A stretch of 64,000 nt of DNA from Streptococcus lutetiensis. Its GTDB lineage: Bacteria > Bacillota > Bacilli > Lactobacillales > Streptococcaceae. The stretch covers positions 1,729,522 through 1,793,521 of the forward strand of contig NZ_LS483403.1 of the NCBI RefSeq assembly GCF_900475675.1, in the 5' to 3' direction. Each line of letters opens with the position of its first letter. Position 1 is the first letter of the stretch. Under the pieces are notes generated by a model. It was not told the origin of the DNA, made no database searches, and worked only from the letters and a program-made list of their open reading frames with translations. Shown in pieces: positions 8,919-18,143 of this stretch. The position numbers and the translations under genes were made by a program.

Positions 8919-9122
8919 ATGTCAGTAGAAGAAAAATTTAATCAAGCTAAAGGTACTATTAAAGAAGGTGTCGGAAAAGTAACTGATGATAAAAAAACTG
9001 AAAAAGAAGGAGCTGCTGAAAAAGTAGTTTCAAAAGTTAAAGAAGTTGCCGAAGATGCCAAAGAGGCTGTTGAAGGGGGTATTGAAGGCGTTAAAAATAT
9101 GGTTAAAAAGGACGATAAATAA
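8919..9122 (+). CDS. CsbD-family stress protein
   Basis: A 67-residue very hydrophilic Lys/Glu-rich protein starting [20 protein letters not shown], the CsbD signature. An ATG at 8904 lies inside the TGGAGG ribosome site, so 8919 is the start. CsbD proteins are induced by general stress; their molecular job is unknown. It ends the gls operon. The 170 bases after it hold only a weak GTTGTTTTA/TAAAACAAC inverted repeat. Confidence 0.85.
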   Translation: MSVEEKFNQAKGTIKEGVGKVTDDKKTEKEGAAEKVVSKVKEVAEDAKEAVEGGIEGVKNMVKKDDK

Positions 9123-9324
9123 TTCTAAAATCGATTGATTTTTCAATTAAAACATGGAAATTACTCTACAAGAAATTTAAGGTTGTTTTACTCCTAACTA
9201 CTCACTTTTAAAACAACACCAAAAACTATGACAAATCCCTAACATTACAATATTATTCAGATGAAAAATCAGCTTTCTTTAGTTTAATTTGAGATGTACT
9301 AACCCCCAAAAGTTGGACACTTAA

Positions 9325-10233
9325 TTATGATAAGGATTTAGTTCTGTATTGCACAGGACTGAGTCCTTTTAATTTTGTCTTGATACGTTTATTGTTGTAA
9401 TAAAAAATATAATCCGTAATGGCTTGTTCTAGCTTATCAAGCGACTTAAAAGTCTTTTCATAACCGTAAAACATCTCAGACTTTAAGATGCCAAAGAAGG
9501 ACTCCATCATGTCATTATCTGGACTATTTCCCTTGCGTGACATAGATGGACGAATCCCTTTGGATGCCAAGAAATCATGATAAGACTGGTGTTGATATTG
9601 CCACCCTTGGTCGCTGTGAAGAATAGTTCCTTGGTAAGAGGTAGCCGGAAATGCTCTTTTAAGCATGGTTTGAACCTGTTTTAAATCAGGTGAGCGTGAC
9701 AAGGTGAATTCAATAATCTCACTATTGTATCCATCAAGAACAGGGGATAAATAGAGTTTCTCTCTAATATTTGGTAAAGCGAATTCAGTGACATCTGTAT
9801 AACACTTCTCATAAGGCTTAGCCCCTTCAAACTGACGTTGAATTAGATTATCAGCTTTCTTCACAATCTCTCCCTTGTAAGACGAGTATTTACGCTTACA
9901 ACGAGTACGAGCAGCGAGTCCCATGAGTTTCATTAACCGTTGAACCTTCTTATGATTGATAACAAATCCTCGGTTTCTTAGTTCTAAATGAATACGACGG
10001 TATCCATAATTGCCTTTATGGTCATCGTAAATAGTTTGAATCATCTCTTTGACCTTCTTATCTTTCTTAGCTCTATTAAACCGTTTCAACTGATAATAAT
10101 AAGTAGAACGAGCTAGCTTAGCGGTTTTTAGTAAGAGGTCTAATCGAAATCCTCCTGAGACCAGTTCTCTAACTGTTTCCGCCTTTTGCGCTGTAAGGCT
10201 TCGTCCCTCAAGCGCAATTCCCTCAACTTTTTT
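9325..10233 (-). CDS. IS3-family transposase OrfB (integrase core), apparently intact
   Basis: The frame is open from the A6G slippery run (10227-10233) to 9325; the first ATG is at 10089. It holds the HTH_21 region ([14 protein letters not shown]) and the rve core with catalytic Asp in CYTDVTEF, Asp in HSDQGWQYQ and Glu in MMESFFG. In this family OrfB is normally made as an OrfAB fusion by -1 slippage at the A-run. Because orfA in this copy is cut by a stop codon far upstream, no fusion can be made here. Confidence 0.8.
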   Translation of the reverse strand, partial: KKVEGIALEGRSLTAQKAETVRELVSGGFRLDLLLKTAKLARSTYYYQLKRFNRAKKDKKVKEMIQTIYDDHKGNYGYRRIHLELRNRGFVINHKKVQRLMKLMGLAARTRCKRKYSSYKGEIVKKADNLIQRQFEGAKPYEKCYTDVTEFALPNIREKLYLSPVLDGYNSEIIEFTLSRSPDLKQVQTMLKRAFPATSYQGTILHSDQGWQYQHQSYHDFLASKGIRPSMSRKGNSPDNDMMESFFGILKSEMFYGYEKTFKSLDKLEQAITDYIFYYNNKRIKTKLKGLSPVQYRTKSLS

Positions 10234-10691
10234 AGATAAGCTACCTCGGTACGCAGACGCTCATTCTCTTCCAGAATATGCTCTAGCTCAGTCATTTCTT
10301 TACAAGTTTTCTTTGGTTTACGTCCCATCTTACTCGGTCTCCCTCGTTGTTTCTCAACAATAGTATACCCGTTTTTCTTGTATTGTGCTATCCAATTGGT
10401 GAGTAGGGATTGTTGGGGAAGAGCATAATCCAGTGATACGGTGAGCTGAGATTGACCTTTAATAAGAACTTTATTAATGGTTTCCTACTTTAATTTAGAG
10501 GGATAATACTTATTTTTCCCTTTTTTAACAACCTCAATACCATGTTTATTCATAAGCCGTACCATGTACTTAAGATTGGATAGACATACACCGTACTTTC
10601 GACTAATATAAGGCCAAGAAAAACCAGCTTGTCTTAACTGATATATTTCTAGTTTATCTTCATAACTTAATTTCATACAAAAACACCCCAA
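10140..10691 (-). pseudogene. IS3-family OrfA, interrupted by a nonsense codon
   Basis: The reading frame starts at 10691 ([20 protein letters not shown]; the ATG for MKLSYED at 10676 is also possible). It stops at codon 69 where the sister copy has CAG and this one TAG. The frame then resumes to 10140, including the leucine-zipper stretch ([21 protein letters not shown]). OrfA provides the helix-turn-helix that binds the IS ends. The stop separates that domain from the zipper and the slippage site. Confidence 0.88.
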
Positions 10692-10754
10692 TTGTTAGAT
10701 TTTTTTCTGTCTAACTTTTGGGGTGCAGGTCACAATACGGTACCTTTTATTTTA

Positions 10755-11108
10755 TTAAAATAAAAATGTTAACAAAGCTAAAATAGCTAGGCCACCTTGC
10801 TTAAGTATGATTTTTTTATCAGCCGTCAAGCTACCATAAATTGCTGCCAAAATAACGTTCAAAAGAAAAATAACCACAATACTAATATTTTCTGTAAAGA
10901 TACCGTAAAGTAAAAATACCGCAATCAAGCCATTGTAAACACCTTGATTTTTAAATAAATTACTTACAGACTCACGTTCTAACTCTTCTTGCGGTAGTCC
11001 AAAAACACGCGCTGTCGCAGGTGATTGTGTTGTAACTGTTTCTAAATACATAATATAAAAATGTTCCAAAGCAACCAATAATGACAAAATAATAGTAATA
11101 AGTGACAT
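10755..11108 (-). CDS. DUF1304 membrane protein
   Basis: A 117-residue protein with four predicted membrane helices. The motif ALEHFYIMYLE near residue 13 and NQGVYNGLIA near 53 are the family marks. Function is unknown. It stands alone between the IS and the YhgE gene, and the IS end is only 23 bases after its stop codon. The 219 bases between this gene's start and the YhgE stop hold no supported gene. Confidence 0.85.
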   Translation of the reverse strand: MSLITIILSLLVALEHFYIMYLETVTTQSPATARVFGLPQEELERESVSNLFKNQGVYNGLIAVFLLYGIFTENISIVVIFLLNVILAAIYGSLTADKKIILKQGGLAILALLTFLF

Positions 11109-11327
11109 CGTTTCCTCAATCTAAATAGCAAATTAATTATTTATATCGCTGTAAATATATTGTAAAGAAAGGCTGTCTTAATCAGCATTCTCTAGTTAAC
11201 TCTTTAAGTGTATAAAAGTTTCCTTCGTTTTTCAAATAATCTGATTGTAAAAACTGAGAACATCGTTTACAGCAAAAAAAGATTGAAGAAATTGTCCAAA
11301 ATGAACGTTTTCCTCAATCTAGTAATC

Positions 11328-13685
11328 TTAATTTCCTGTTTTTGGTTGTCTGTAAATGATAAGCCCAAATACCATGAAAACAACAAGGAATGCTGAAAGA
11401 ACACCGACTTGTGTACCAATTGAACCTGTCATCGAAATGGTTTGACGTAAACCTGTTACAATGTAAGTCATTGGCATATATGGGTGAACAACTTGGAAGA
11501 ACTTAGGACTAAGCTCGATTGGATATGAACCACCTGCAGAACCGACTTGAAGTAATAACATAACAAGCGAAAGGAATGAACCGTAACGATTATCCCAACC
11601 AACTAGAGCCGTTACAAGAGCCATTAATGTCCAACCACCTAAGATGATAAGGAAGATTGTTCTCCATTCATAGTTGGCCTCAAATCCAAGGAATTGAATA
11701 GCACCATACAATACTAACGAACCAACAGTTGAAATCAATCCATTAATAAAGAGTTTTTGTTTGGCCCATTCAAAACGATTTTTCACTGGGCGTCCTGACA
11801 ATGAGCTGGCAAAGATAACGTTCGTTGAAAGGGCAACTACCATAAGTGATACCGCAATCATGTAAGGTGCCATACCAATACCATTTACTTTCACGCTATC
11901 ATTGTCTGTTTCTTTTGTTGATATAGGATTGGAAACCAACTTGGCGTTCTTATTTGTTACAGAAACAAGTGATAATTGCTTACTTGCATCTGTAAGTGAA
12001 GAGGACAATGTTGAAAGACCGCTTGTCAAGGTTGTCAAGCCACTCGTCAACGTGCCACTGCCAGCAGCTAACTGACTTGAACCAGAAGCTAATGCTTTTG
12101 CACCAGATTGCAATTGAGAAGCGCCACTTGTTAGCTGAGTATTATTAGCAACCAATTGGTTAGCACCAGAAGCGATTTGCGAGACAGCGTTTGTATAGGT
12201 TGTTGCCCCTGTCAACAATTCATTTGCACCACTACTTAATTTTGTGTTAAGTGTTGAGATTCCTGAAGCAATTTGACTACTTCCAGGGACAAGTTGTGTT
12301 GTAGTAGCCGTATTAACCTGATTTAAACCAGTAGATAATGTTGTCAAAGCCTTAACAGAACCAGGCAAAGCTACATTTGACTGATTGGCAATTTGAGAAA
12401 CTGCCGTCTGTAACTCAGTTACCTTACTTGATAAAGGTAATAACGCTGTTAAAGAAGCCTTCATTGTTTGAACATCTGTTAAAATTTGCTGTGCTTGTTG
12501 ACTAACACTATTTCCTGAAGTATTCAATGCATTGACTAACTGAGCTCGTTGTTCTGGATCTAAACTTTGATAAGCAGTAGTTGCTTGAATAGCAGTCAAT
12601 CTGGCTGAACTGTCCTTTTCTTCTGCCTCCAAAATTCCCTGAGCTTGTGAAGCAATATCACTTAAAACAGTCGAAATTTGTGTGATATCAACATTAGTAG
12701 AAATCTCAGAAACTGAAGCATTTAATTGTTGAATTCCAGCATTTAATTGAGGTAAACCTGAAATTAATGACTGAATATTTTCAGTTTCTTCTGCCGAAAG
12801 TGTTGTAGAGGTTGCCAGTTGCTGTAAACCATCTGTTAAACTATTAGCCCCATCAACTAGTCGTTGTACTTGTGTAGAACTTTCTTTTAGCTGAGCGATA
12901 CCACTGATAAGAGCCACGGAGTTACTATTTAATTCATTTGCACCACTCGCCAAAGTTGATACACCATTTGTATAAGTTGTCAAGCCGCTTGAAAGTGTTG
13001 CTGTTCCGTCTGCTAAAGTTTGGCTGCCTGATGCTGCTGTGTTGAGATTATCTGTAATGGTTTGACTACCAGATTCAAGCTGTTGGCTTCCTGAGAGCAA
13101 TTCATTGCCACCGTCACTTGCTTCTTGTAAACCATCTTGTAAACCAGACATGCTCTTGAATACAGCTTTTGTATAAGTTTCTGTGATATTTTCAGAAACA
13201 GTATCTTTAAGCTTGGTCATCGCAGATTCACTCATTTTAGAAGCGACAAAGCTACGTCCAGCTGTTGTTTGATACTTAATGTTTAATTTCTTCGGATTAT
13301 CCGTTAATAAGCTAGAGGCTTTCTCTGACAAATCTTCTGGTAATGTGATAACCATGTAGTAGTCGCCATCCTTTAAACCTTTATCAGCTTTTTTCTGGCT
13401 GACAAAGTGATAATCAAGGGCTTTATTTATAGACATGCTGTCTACCATGTCGTCACCGATTGTTAATTTCTTGTCATTAAGCGTTGCTGTCTTGTCCTTA
13501 TTTACAACTGCCACTGGTAAGTTATCTAAACTACCGTAAGGGTCCCACATAGAGCCTAAAAATGACAAGTTATAAAGAGCTGGAACAAGCGCAACCCCAA
13601 TCATTGTTACCCAAAGTTTGGGACTTTTAATAAGTGCTTTAAATTCTTCTAACATATTTTCTCCTAATTTAGACACACTGTTCAA
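11328..13685 (-). CDS. YhgE/Pip-family membrane protein with long repeat-rich extracellular part
   Basis: A 785-residue protein. One membrane helix (about residues 22-42) is followed by the YhgE N-domain and a long stretch built of short LxxG-type repeats (for example ASGSQTLADGTATLSSGL). Five or six helices form the C-terminal ABC-2-like region (about 610-780). The family includes the lactococcal phage infection protein Pip and the B. subtilis phage receptor YueB-like proteins; its normal role is uncertain. A divergent TetR gene starts close by and both share TTTAGACA boxes, so the regulator probably controls this gene. Confidence 0.85.
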   Translation of the reverse strand: MNSVSKLGENMLEEFKALIKSPKLWVTMIGVALVPALYNLSFLGSMWDPYGSLDNLPVAVVNKDKTATLNDKKLTIGDDMVDSMSINKALDYHFVSQKKADKGLKDGDYYMVITLPEDLSEKASSLLTDNPKKLNIKYQTTAGRSFVASKMSESAMTKLKDTVSENITETYTKAVFKSMSGLQDGLQEASDGGNELLSGSQQLESGSQTITDNLNTAASGSQTLADGTATLSSGLTTYTNGVSTLASGANELNSNSVALISGIAQLKESSTQVQRLVDGANSLTDGLQQLATSTTLSAEETENIQSLISGLPQLNAGIQQLNASVSEISTNVDITQISTVLSDIASQAQGILEAEEKDSSARLTAIQATTAYQSLDPEQRAQLVNALNTSGNSVSQQAQQILTDVQTMKASLTALLPLSSKVTELQTAVSQIANQSNVALPGSVKALTTLSTGLNQVNTATTTQLVPGSSQIASGISTLNTKLSSGANELLTGATTYTNAVSQIASGANQLVANNTQLTSGASQLQSGAKALASGSSQLAAGSGTLTSGLTTLTSGLSTLSSSLTDASKQLSLVSVTNKNAKLVSNPISTKETDNDSVKVNGIGMAPYMIAVSLMVVALSTNVIFASSLSGRPVKNRFEWAKQKLFINGLISTVGSLVLYGAIQFLGFEANYEWRTIFLIILGGWTLMALVTALVGWDNRYGSFLSLVMLLLQVGSAGGSYPIELSPKFFQVVHPYMPMTYIVTGLRQTISMTGSIGTQVGVLSAFLVVFMVFGLIIYRQPKTGN

Positions 13686-13771
13686 AAATTATGATAAAAT
13701 ATATTATACAAGGATATGAAATAATTTCAAGACAAAAGAAGGAGATTTTGGACATTCTGTCTAAAAGTGTT
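13668..13771. promoter_or_regulatory. Likely TetR operator half-sites
   Basis: TTTAGACACACTGTTCA on the plus strand (from 13668) resembles the minus-strand reading of 13751-13771 (GAACACTTTTAGACAGAATG). The shared core is TTTAGACA, once on each strand. They lie between the divergent YhgE and TetR genes. Confidence 0.45.
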
Positions 13772-13786
13772 CAAAAGAGATTGTTT

Positions 13787-14323
13787 ATGGCACATGACAA
13801 CCGCAAAGCAAATACTAAGAGGGCTATTCAAGAAGCTATGGTTAGCCTCTTAAAAACAGAAAGTTTTGATGATATTACAACGATTAAGTTAGCTAAAGAA
13901 GCAGGTATTAGCCGCTCTAGCTTCTACACTCATTACAAGGATAAGTTTGAGTTGATTGATTCTTGCCAACAAATGCTCTTTAATCAGGTTGAATACATTT
14001 TTGAAAAACACGAAAGCAATAAAGCTCAAGCCTTTTTGAAAATTTTTGAATTTCTAAAACGTGAGCAGCTCTTATCTGCCTTGATTTCAGCTAACGGAAC
14101 TCGTGAATTCCAAGCTTTTATCATTAATAAAGTACGTATTTTCATTAATACTGATTTACAAGACCGTTTTGGCCGTGAAGAATTGAGTCCTGTTGAAAGA
14201 GAGTACAGCAGTATTTACTTCGCCTATGCCTTTTTCGGCCTTTGCCAATCTTGGATTGCTAAAGGTAAAAAAGAATCACCACGCCAAATGACTAACCTCA
14301 TTCTAAAACTTTTGCCGCTTTAA
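13787..14323 (+). CDS. TetR-family regulator
   Basis: A 178-residue protein. The N-terminal domain has the TetR helix-turn-helix (FDDITTIKLAKEAGISRSSFYTHYKDKFEL). The C-terminal part is variable, as usual for ligand-binding domains of the family. The frame is open back to 13691, but MAHDNRKANTKRAIQEAM at 13787 is the usual N-terminus; a TTG at 13748 behind AAGGAG is an alternative. It probably represses the divergent YhgE gene. Confidence 0.82.
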   Translation: MAHDNRKANTKRAIQEAMVSLLKTESFDDITTIKLAKEAGISRSSFYTHYKDKFELIDSCQQMLFNQVEYIFEKHESNKAQAFLKIFEFLKREQLLSALISANGTREFQAFIINKVRIFINTDLQDRFGREELSPVEREYSSIYFAYAFFGLCQSWIAKGKKESPRQMTNLILKLLPL

Positions 14324-14339
14324 CAAAAACCACCATAAA

Positions 14340-15046
14340 TGTACTGACCCCCAAAAGTTGGACAATTAATTATTGAAAGGATTTAGTTCTGTATCGCACA
14401 GGGCTAAGTCCTTTTAGTTTAACTTTAACGAGGTAAGGCTAAAATCTTTAGTAACATCGCTAGAGAAAATTTCTCACTCAACTCTTGGATGAGTCGTGTT
14501 GCTTTTCGCGCTCTGCCTCTTCCCTCAAGCGGTAATCTCTCAACTTTTTTATCACGGCATTCTCCGCTCTAAGGTATTTCACTTCTTTTTGAAGTCGCTC
14601 TAGCTCTGACATTTCCTCTGAAGTCTTTTTCGGCTGACGTCCCATCTTACTTGGTCTCCCTCTTGTTTTCTCAACAATAGTATACCCATTTTTCTTGTAT
14701 TGTGCTAGACAATTGGAAAGTGTTCCTATGTTAGGAAGGGCATATTCAAGAGAGACTAATATTTGAGAGCGACCTTCAAAAAGGACTTGATTGATAATTT
14801 CTTGCTTTAGTTCAGGGCAATAGTACCTATTTTTGCTTTTTTAACAATCTCTACGCCATATCGTTCCATAAGCTTAACCATGTAACGTAGATTTCTAGGA
14901 TTAACATCATAGGTTTGACCCAGCTGAGGTCAAGACACACCTTGTTTTCTGAGTTTATAGATTCCTAGTTTATCTTCATAAGTTAATTTCATACAAAAAG
15001 CACCTCAATCGTTAGATTTTGTGTCTAACTTTTGGGGTGCGGTTCA
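14340..15046 (-). mobile_element. Internally deleted, decayed IS3-family element
   Basis: Ends TGTACTGACCCCC (14340) and GGGGTGCGGTTCA (15046) are those of the IS at 9.3 kb. AAA flanks both sides as a likely 3-bp target duplication. Only 707 bases remain: nearly all of orfB is missing (junction near 14430) and orfA (about 14480-14990) has several stops and shifts. Still legible are YEDKLGIYKLR and RYMVKLMERYG. It can at most move by help from an intact element. Confidence 0.85.
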
Positions 15047-15083
15047 AAAAAGGAGGCTTTTTTATATTCAATAAAAAAACAAA

Positions 15084-15108
15084 AAAACCACGGAAAAACC
15101 GTGGTTTT
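15084..15108 (-). terminator. Terminator after rpsD
   Basis: AAAACCACGG/CCGTGGTTTT stem with a 5-base loop. On the minus strand it is followed by a T-rich tract. It lies just downstream of the rpsD stop codon. Confidence 0.85.
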
Positions 15109-15130
15109 AAATACTTCAATAAACAGTGAA

Positions 15131-15742
15131 TTAAAGCATTTTGTTGTAGTATTCAACGATAAGAGCTTCGTTGATTTCTGGGTTGATTTCGTCGCGTTCT
15201 GGAAGACGAGTCAATGAACCTTCAAGTTTTTCAGCGTCGAATGATACGAATGCTGGACGTCCAAGAGTAGCTTCAACAGCTTCAAGGATAGCAGGTACTT
15301 TAGCTGATTTTTCGCGAACTGAGATAACTTGACCTGGAGTTACGCGGTATGAAGGGATATCAACACGTTTACCGTCAACAAGGATGTGACCGTGGTTAAC
15401 GAATTGACGAGCTTGACGACGAGTAGTTGCAAGACCTAGACGGTAAACAACGTTGTCAAGACGACGTTCCAAAAGAACCATAAAGTTGAAACCAAGAGTT
15501 CCACCTTTAACTTTAGTAGCTTGTACGAACAAGTTACGGAATTGTTTTTCACCTACACCGTAAGTGAAACGAAGTTTTTGTTTTTCAGCCAACTGCAAAC
15601 CGTATTCAGAAAGTTTGCTACGGTTGTTAGGACCGTGTTGACCTGGCACGTAGTTACGACGTGCTAATTCTTTACCTGTACCTGTAAGAGACAAGCCAAG
15701 GCGACGTGATTGTTTCCATGATGGACCAGTATAACGTGACAT
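15131..15742 (-). CDS. rpsD: 30S ribosomal protein S4
   Basis: A 203-residue protein with the S4 N-domain ([21 protein letters not shown]) and the S4 RNA-binding fold at about residues 93-155 ([35 protein letters not shown]). It binds 16S rRNA early in small-subunit assembly. The AGGAGG site before the ATG is strong. In Firmicutes rpsD stands alone and S4 represses its own message through a leader; the structured leader upstream fits this. Confidence 0.97.
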   Translation of the reverse strand: MSRYTGPSWKQSRRLGLSLTGTGKELARRNYVPGQHGPNNRSKLSEYGLQLAEKQKLRFTYGVGEKQFRNLFVQATKVKGGTLGFNFMVLLERRLDNVVYRLGLATTRRQARQFVNHGHILVDGKRVDIPSYRVTPGQVISVREKSAKVPAILEAVEATLGRPAFVSFDAEKLEGSLTRLPERDEINPEINEALIVEYYNKML

Positions 15743-15945
15743 TTAAAATGTCCTCCTATAAAATAAAAATTTTGTAGGAAATAACAATTTAGAGAATCCT
15801 GATTCGTGCAGTTGACTTTCATCTAAACAGCCAAGATTACTTTTCCGACTTCTAGAAGCTTTTCCATAAAAAGAAAAACTGTAGAAGAGTCAACTGTTGA
15901 CGAGCTTCATACTCTCCCGCTATTATTTCACACGGAACTTAGTTT
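15743..15945 (-). promoter_or_regulatory. Structured 5' leader of rpsD (probable S4 autoregulatory leader)
   Basis: About 200 bases without a gene. A perfect 9-bp long-range inverted repeat (CAGTTGACT at 15809-15817, AGTCAACTG at 15888-15896) encloses further short hairpins (CTTCTAGAAG). Position and length fit the S4 leader family of Firmicutes; the assignment is from position and folding only. Confidence 0.55.
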
Positions 15946-15950
15946 AACAT

Positions 15951-15975
15951 AAAAAAAAGGCTCTGTAAAGCCTTT
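15951..15975 (-). terminator. Terminator after veg
   Basis: AAAAGGCT/AGCCTTTT stem with a T-run on the minus strand, 25 bases past the veg stop codon. Confidence 0.8.
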
Positions 15976-15998
15976 TGTATGCTAATTCTAAGATTAAT

Positions 15999-16271
15999 TT
16001 AATCAAAATAACGAATCAATGTTTTTTCAGTTAAAATATCTGAATATGTATATGATTCAACGTAAGAATTATTGATAGCACCTGGAACATCAGAATTTTC
16101 ATTGTATTCAACGATAAATAATGATGGGTACACTTCAGTTAAACGACCGATTTTATTTTTTTCACGTTTACGGCCATTTTCTAGTGTCAATTCAACCAAT
16201 TGACCTTCGTGTGCTTTAATATCCTCTTTAATTTTCTTCATTTTAGCAACATCTGCAAATGCATCGCTCAT
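15999..16271 (-). CDS. veg: Veg family protein
   Basis: A 90-residue protein. IKAHEGQLVELTLENGRKREKNKIG and the C-terminal YTYSDILT are characteristic of Veg, which in B. subtilis promotes biofilm matrix gene expression. It follows dnaB by 24 bases, so it may be read with it as well as from its own promoter. The AAGGAG site before the ATG is good. The core is a small SH3-like barrel; direct function in streptococci is not known. Confidence 0.9.
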   Translation of the reverse strand: MSDAFADVAKMKKIKEDIKAHEGQLVELTLENGRKREKNKIGRLTEVYPSLFIVEYNENSDVPGAINNSYVESYTYSDILTEKTLIRYFD

Positions 16272-16295
16272 ATTTTACTGTACTCCTTAATTTTA

Positions 16296-17657
16296 TTAAT
16301 GCTCTTCAAACTGCGCAATACTAGAAAATTTATTGTATTCCTTCTGGAAAATGAGTTTTACTGTCCCACGCGCACCAGAACGGTTTTTTTCCAAGATAAC
16401 TTCAATGGTATTATCTTCAATAGCCTCATCGCTCTCTTCACCCTCACGGCGATAGTAATCATCACGATACAAGAAGGCTACAATATCGGCATCTTGTTCG
16501 ATAGATCCTGATTCACGAATATCAGACAATACAGGACGCTTATCTTGACGCTGTTCAACACCACGAGATAACTGACTCAATGCGATAACTGGTACTTTCA
16601 ATTCTTTCGCCAAGATTTTCAATTGACGTGAAATATCAGAAACCTCTTGTTGACGGTTCTCAGGACGTGTCCCTGTAATCAACTGAAGATAGTCAATCAC
16701 AATCAAACCAAGGCCACCTTCAACCTCTTGTGACAACTTGCGGGCACGTGCTCGAATTTCAGTAATCTTGATACCAGGCGTATCGTCAATATAGATTGGT
16801 GCATCAGCCAAAGCTCCCTGAGCAATGGTAATGTTATTCCACTCTTGATCGGTTAGCTGACCAGTTCTAAGGTTGTGAGAATCAACCATCCCTTCAGCAG
16901 CCAACATACGGTCAACCAAACTTTCAGCACCCATTTCCAGAGAGAAGATAGCTACAGGTCTATTTTGCTTAGTCCCAACATTTTGAGCAATATTCAAAGC
17001 AAAGGCTGTTTTCCCGACGGCTGGGCGGGCAGCTAGAATAACTAACTGATCTGGGTGTAAACCTGTCGTAATCTTATCCAAATCACGGAACCCTGTTGGT
17101 AAACCAGTAACATCGCTCGTTTGACGTGAACGAATTTCCAAGTTCTCATAGTTAACTTTCAAGACATCCGAAATCTTACGGAAACCACTACGGTTGCTGT
17201 GCTCATTAATTTCAATAAGTGCTTTTTCAGCCCCAGCAATGACATCTTCTGAATCGGTTGCCCCTTCATAAGCAAGGTTTACAGTCTCTGTCAATCTAGA
17301 GATGATGTTACGCAACATTGCTTTTTCAGCAACAATCTTAGCATAATATTCAGCATTGGCACTTGTCGGTACACTGTTGACCAATTCAACAATATAAGAC
17401 AAACCACCAATATTTTGTAGATCTCCTTGGTCATCAAGAATCGTTCTTACAGTCGTTGCATCAATAGCCTCATTACGATCACTCAAAGTAATCATAGCTT
17501 TAAAAATAACGCGATGCGAGTATTTGTAAAAGTCATCTGGGCTAACAAATTCACGAACAGTAATGAGTTTATCTGGCGAGATAAAAATAGAACCTAAGAC
17601 AGATTGCTCTGCTAATAAATCCTGTGGCTGAACTCTCAATTCCGGCTCTTCTGTCAA
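16296..17657 (-). CDS. dnaB: Replicative DNA helicase DnaB
   Basis: A 453-residue hexameric 5'-3' helicase for the replication fork. The N-domain (about 8-110) is followed by the RecA-like motor with Walker A AARPAVGKTA and Walker B GLIVIDYLQLI. The start is the TTG at 17657 (TEEPELRVQPQDLL), because GGGGAGGTG lies just before it; the longer frame to 17684 would put that ribosome site inside the gene. It is 33 bases behind rplI and probably part of the gdpP-rplI-dnaB transcript. Confidence 0.97.
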   Translation of the reverse strand: MTEEPELRVQPQDLLAEQSVLGSIFISPDKLITVREFVSPDDFYKYSHRVIFKAMITLSDRNEAIDATTVRTILDDQGDLQNIGGLSYIVELVNSVPTSANAEYYAKIVAEKAMLRNIISRLTETVNLAYEGATDSEDVIAGAEKALIEINEHSNRSGFRKISDVLKVNYENLEIRSRQTSDVTGLPTGFRDLDKITTGLHPDQLVILAARPAVGKTAFALNIAQNVGTKQNRPVAIFSLEMGAESLVDRMLAAEGMVDSHNLRTGQLTDQEWNNITIAQGALADAPIYIDDTPGIKITEIRARARKLSQEVEGGLGLIVIDYLQLITGTRPENRQQEVSDISRQLKILAKELKVPVIALSQLSRGVEQRQDKRPVLSDIRESGSIEQDADIVAFLYRDDYYRREGEESDEAIEDNTIEVILEKNRSGARGTVKLIFQKEYNKFSSIAQFEEH

Positions 17658-17690
17658 TCTTTTCACCTCCCCTAATAAGCTCAAATATTA

Positions 17691-18143
17691 TTATGCTTCT
17701 TTAATATTTAATTTGATTTCAGCAGTAACTTCTTTATGTAATTTCACAGGTACTTCAACAGAACCAATTGCACGAATTGGATGATCCAAATTAATCGCGC
17801 GTTTGTTGATTTTTAGACCAAATTGTTTTGATAATTCTTCAACAATTTTCTTAGCAGTAATTGAACCGAATGTACGTCCATCAGGTCCAACTTTTTCAGT
17901 AAACTTAACAATAGTTTCTTCTTTTTCAAGCTCAGCTTTAAGAGCTTTAGCTTCAGCCAAGACTTCAGCTTGAGCTTTTTCTTCTGATTTTTGTTTACCT
18001 TTTAGTTCACCAATTGCTTGGTTAGTAGCTTCTTTAGCAAGATTTTTCTTAATCAAAAAGTTTTGAGCATATCCTGTTGGAACTTCTTTGATTTCGCCTT
18101 TTTTACCTTTTCCTTTAACATCTGCTAGAAAAATTACTTTCAT
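17691..18143 (-). CDS. rplI: 50S ribosomal protein L9
   Basis: A 150-residue protein with [26 protein letters not shown] at its N-terminus (the L9 signature). A long central helix (about 40-75) and the C-domain with [11 protein letters not shown] follow. It binds 23S rRNA near the base of the L1 stalk. Its start overlaps the gdpP stop codon by 4 bases (ATGA), so the two are translationally coupled. Confidence 0.97.
   Translation of the reverse strand: MKVIFLADVKGKGKKGEIKEVPTGYAQNFLIKKNLAKEATNQAIGELKGKQKSEEKAQAEVLAEAKALKAELEKEETIVKFTEKVGPDGRTFGSITAKKIVEELSKQFGLKINKRAINLDHPIRAIGSVEVPVKLHKEVTAEIKLNIKEA

Larger units (their letters stand above)
9295..10732 (-). mobile_element. IS3-family (IS150-like) insertion sequence, copy 1
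   Basis: A 1438-base element. Its ends, TGTACTAACCCCC at the left and GGGGTGCAGGTCA at the right, are imperfect inverted repeats, and it carries orfA and orfB on the minus strand. No direct target duplication is seen (GAGA at left, CAAT at right), so one flank may have been rearranged. The copy at 58771-60195 is near-identical and opposite in direction. OrfA is stopped early by a nonsense codon, so this copy cannot make the OrfAB transposase. Confidence 0.92.

Noticed and set aside
9182..9217. Terminator after the CsbD gene
   Set aside because: The loop is long and no T-run follows; only weak support.
11208..11396. 62-codon frame in the YhgE-DUF1304 gap
   Set aside because: It overlaps the YhgE 3' end on the opposite strand, lacks a ribosome site and has no recognisable features.
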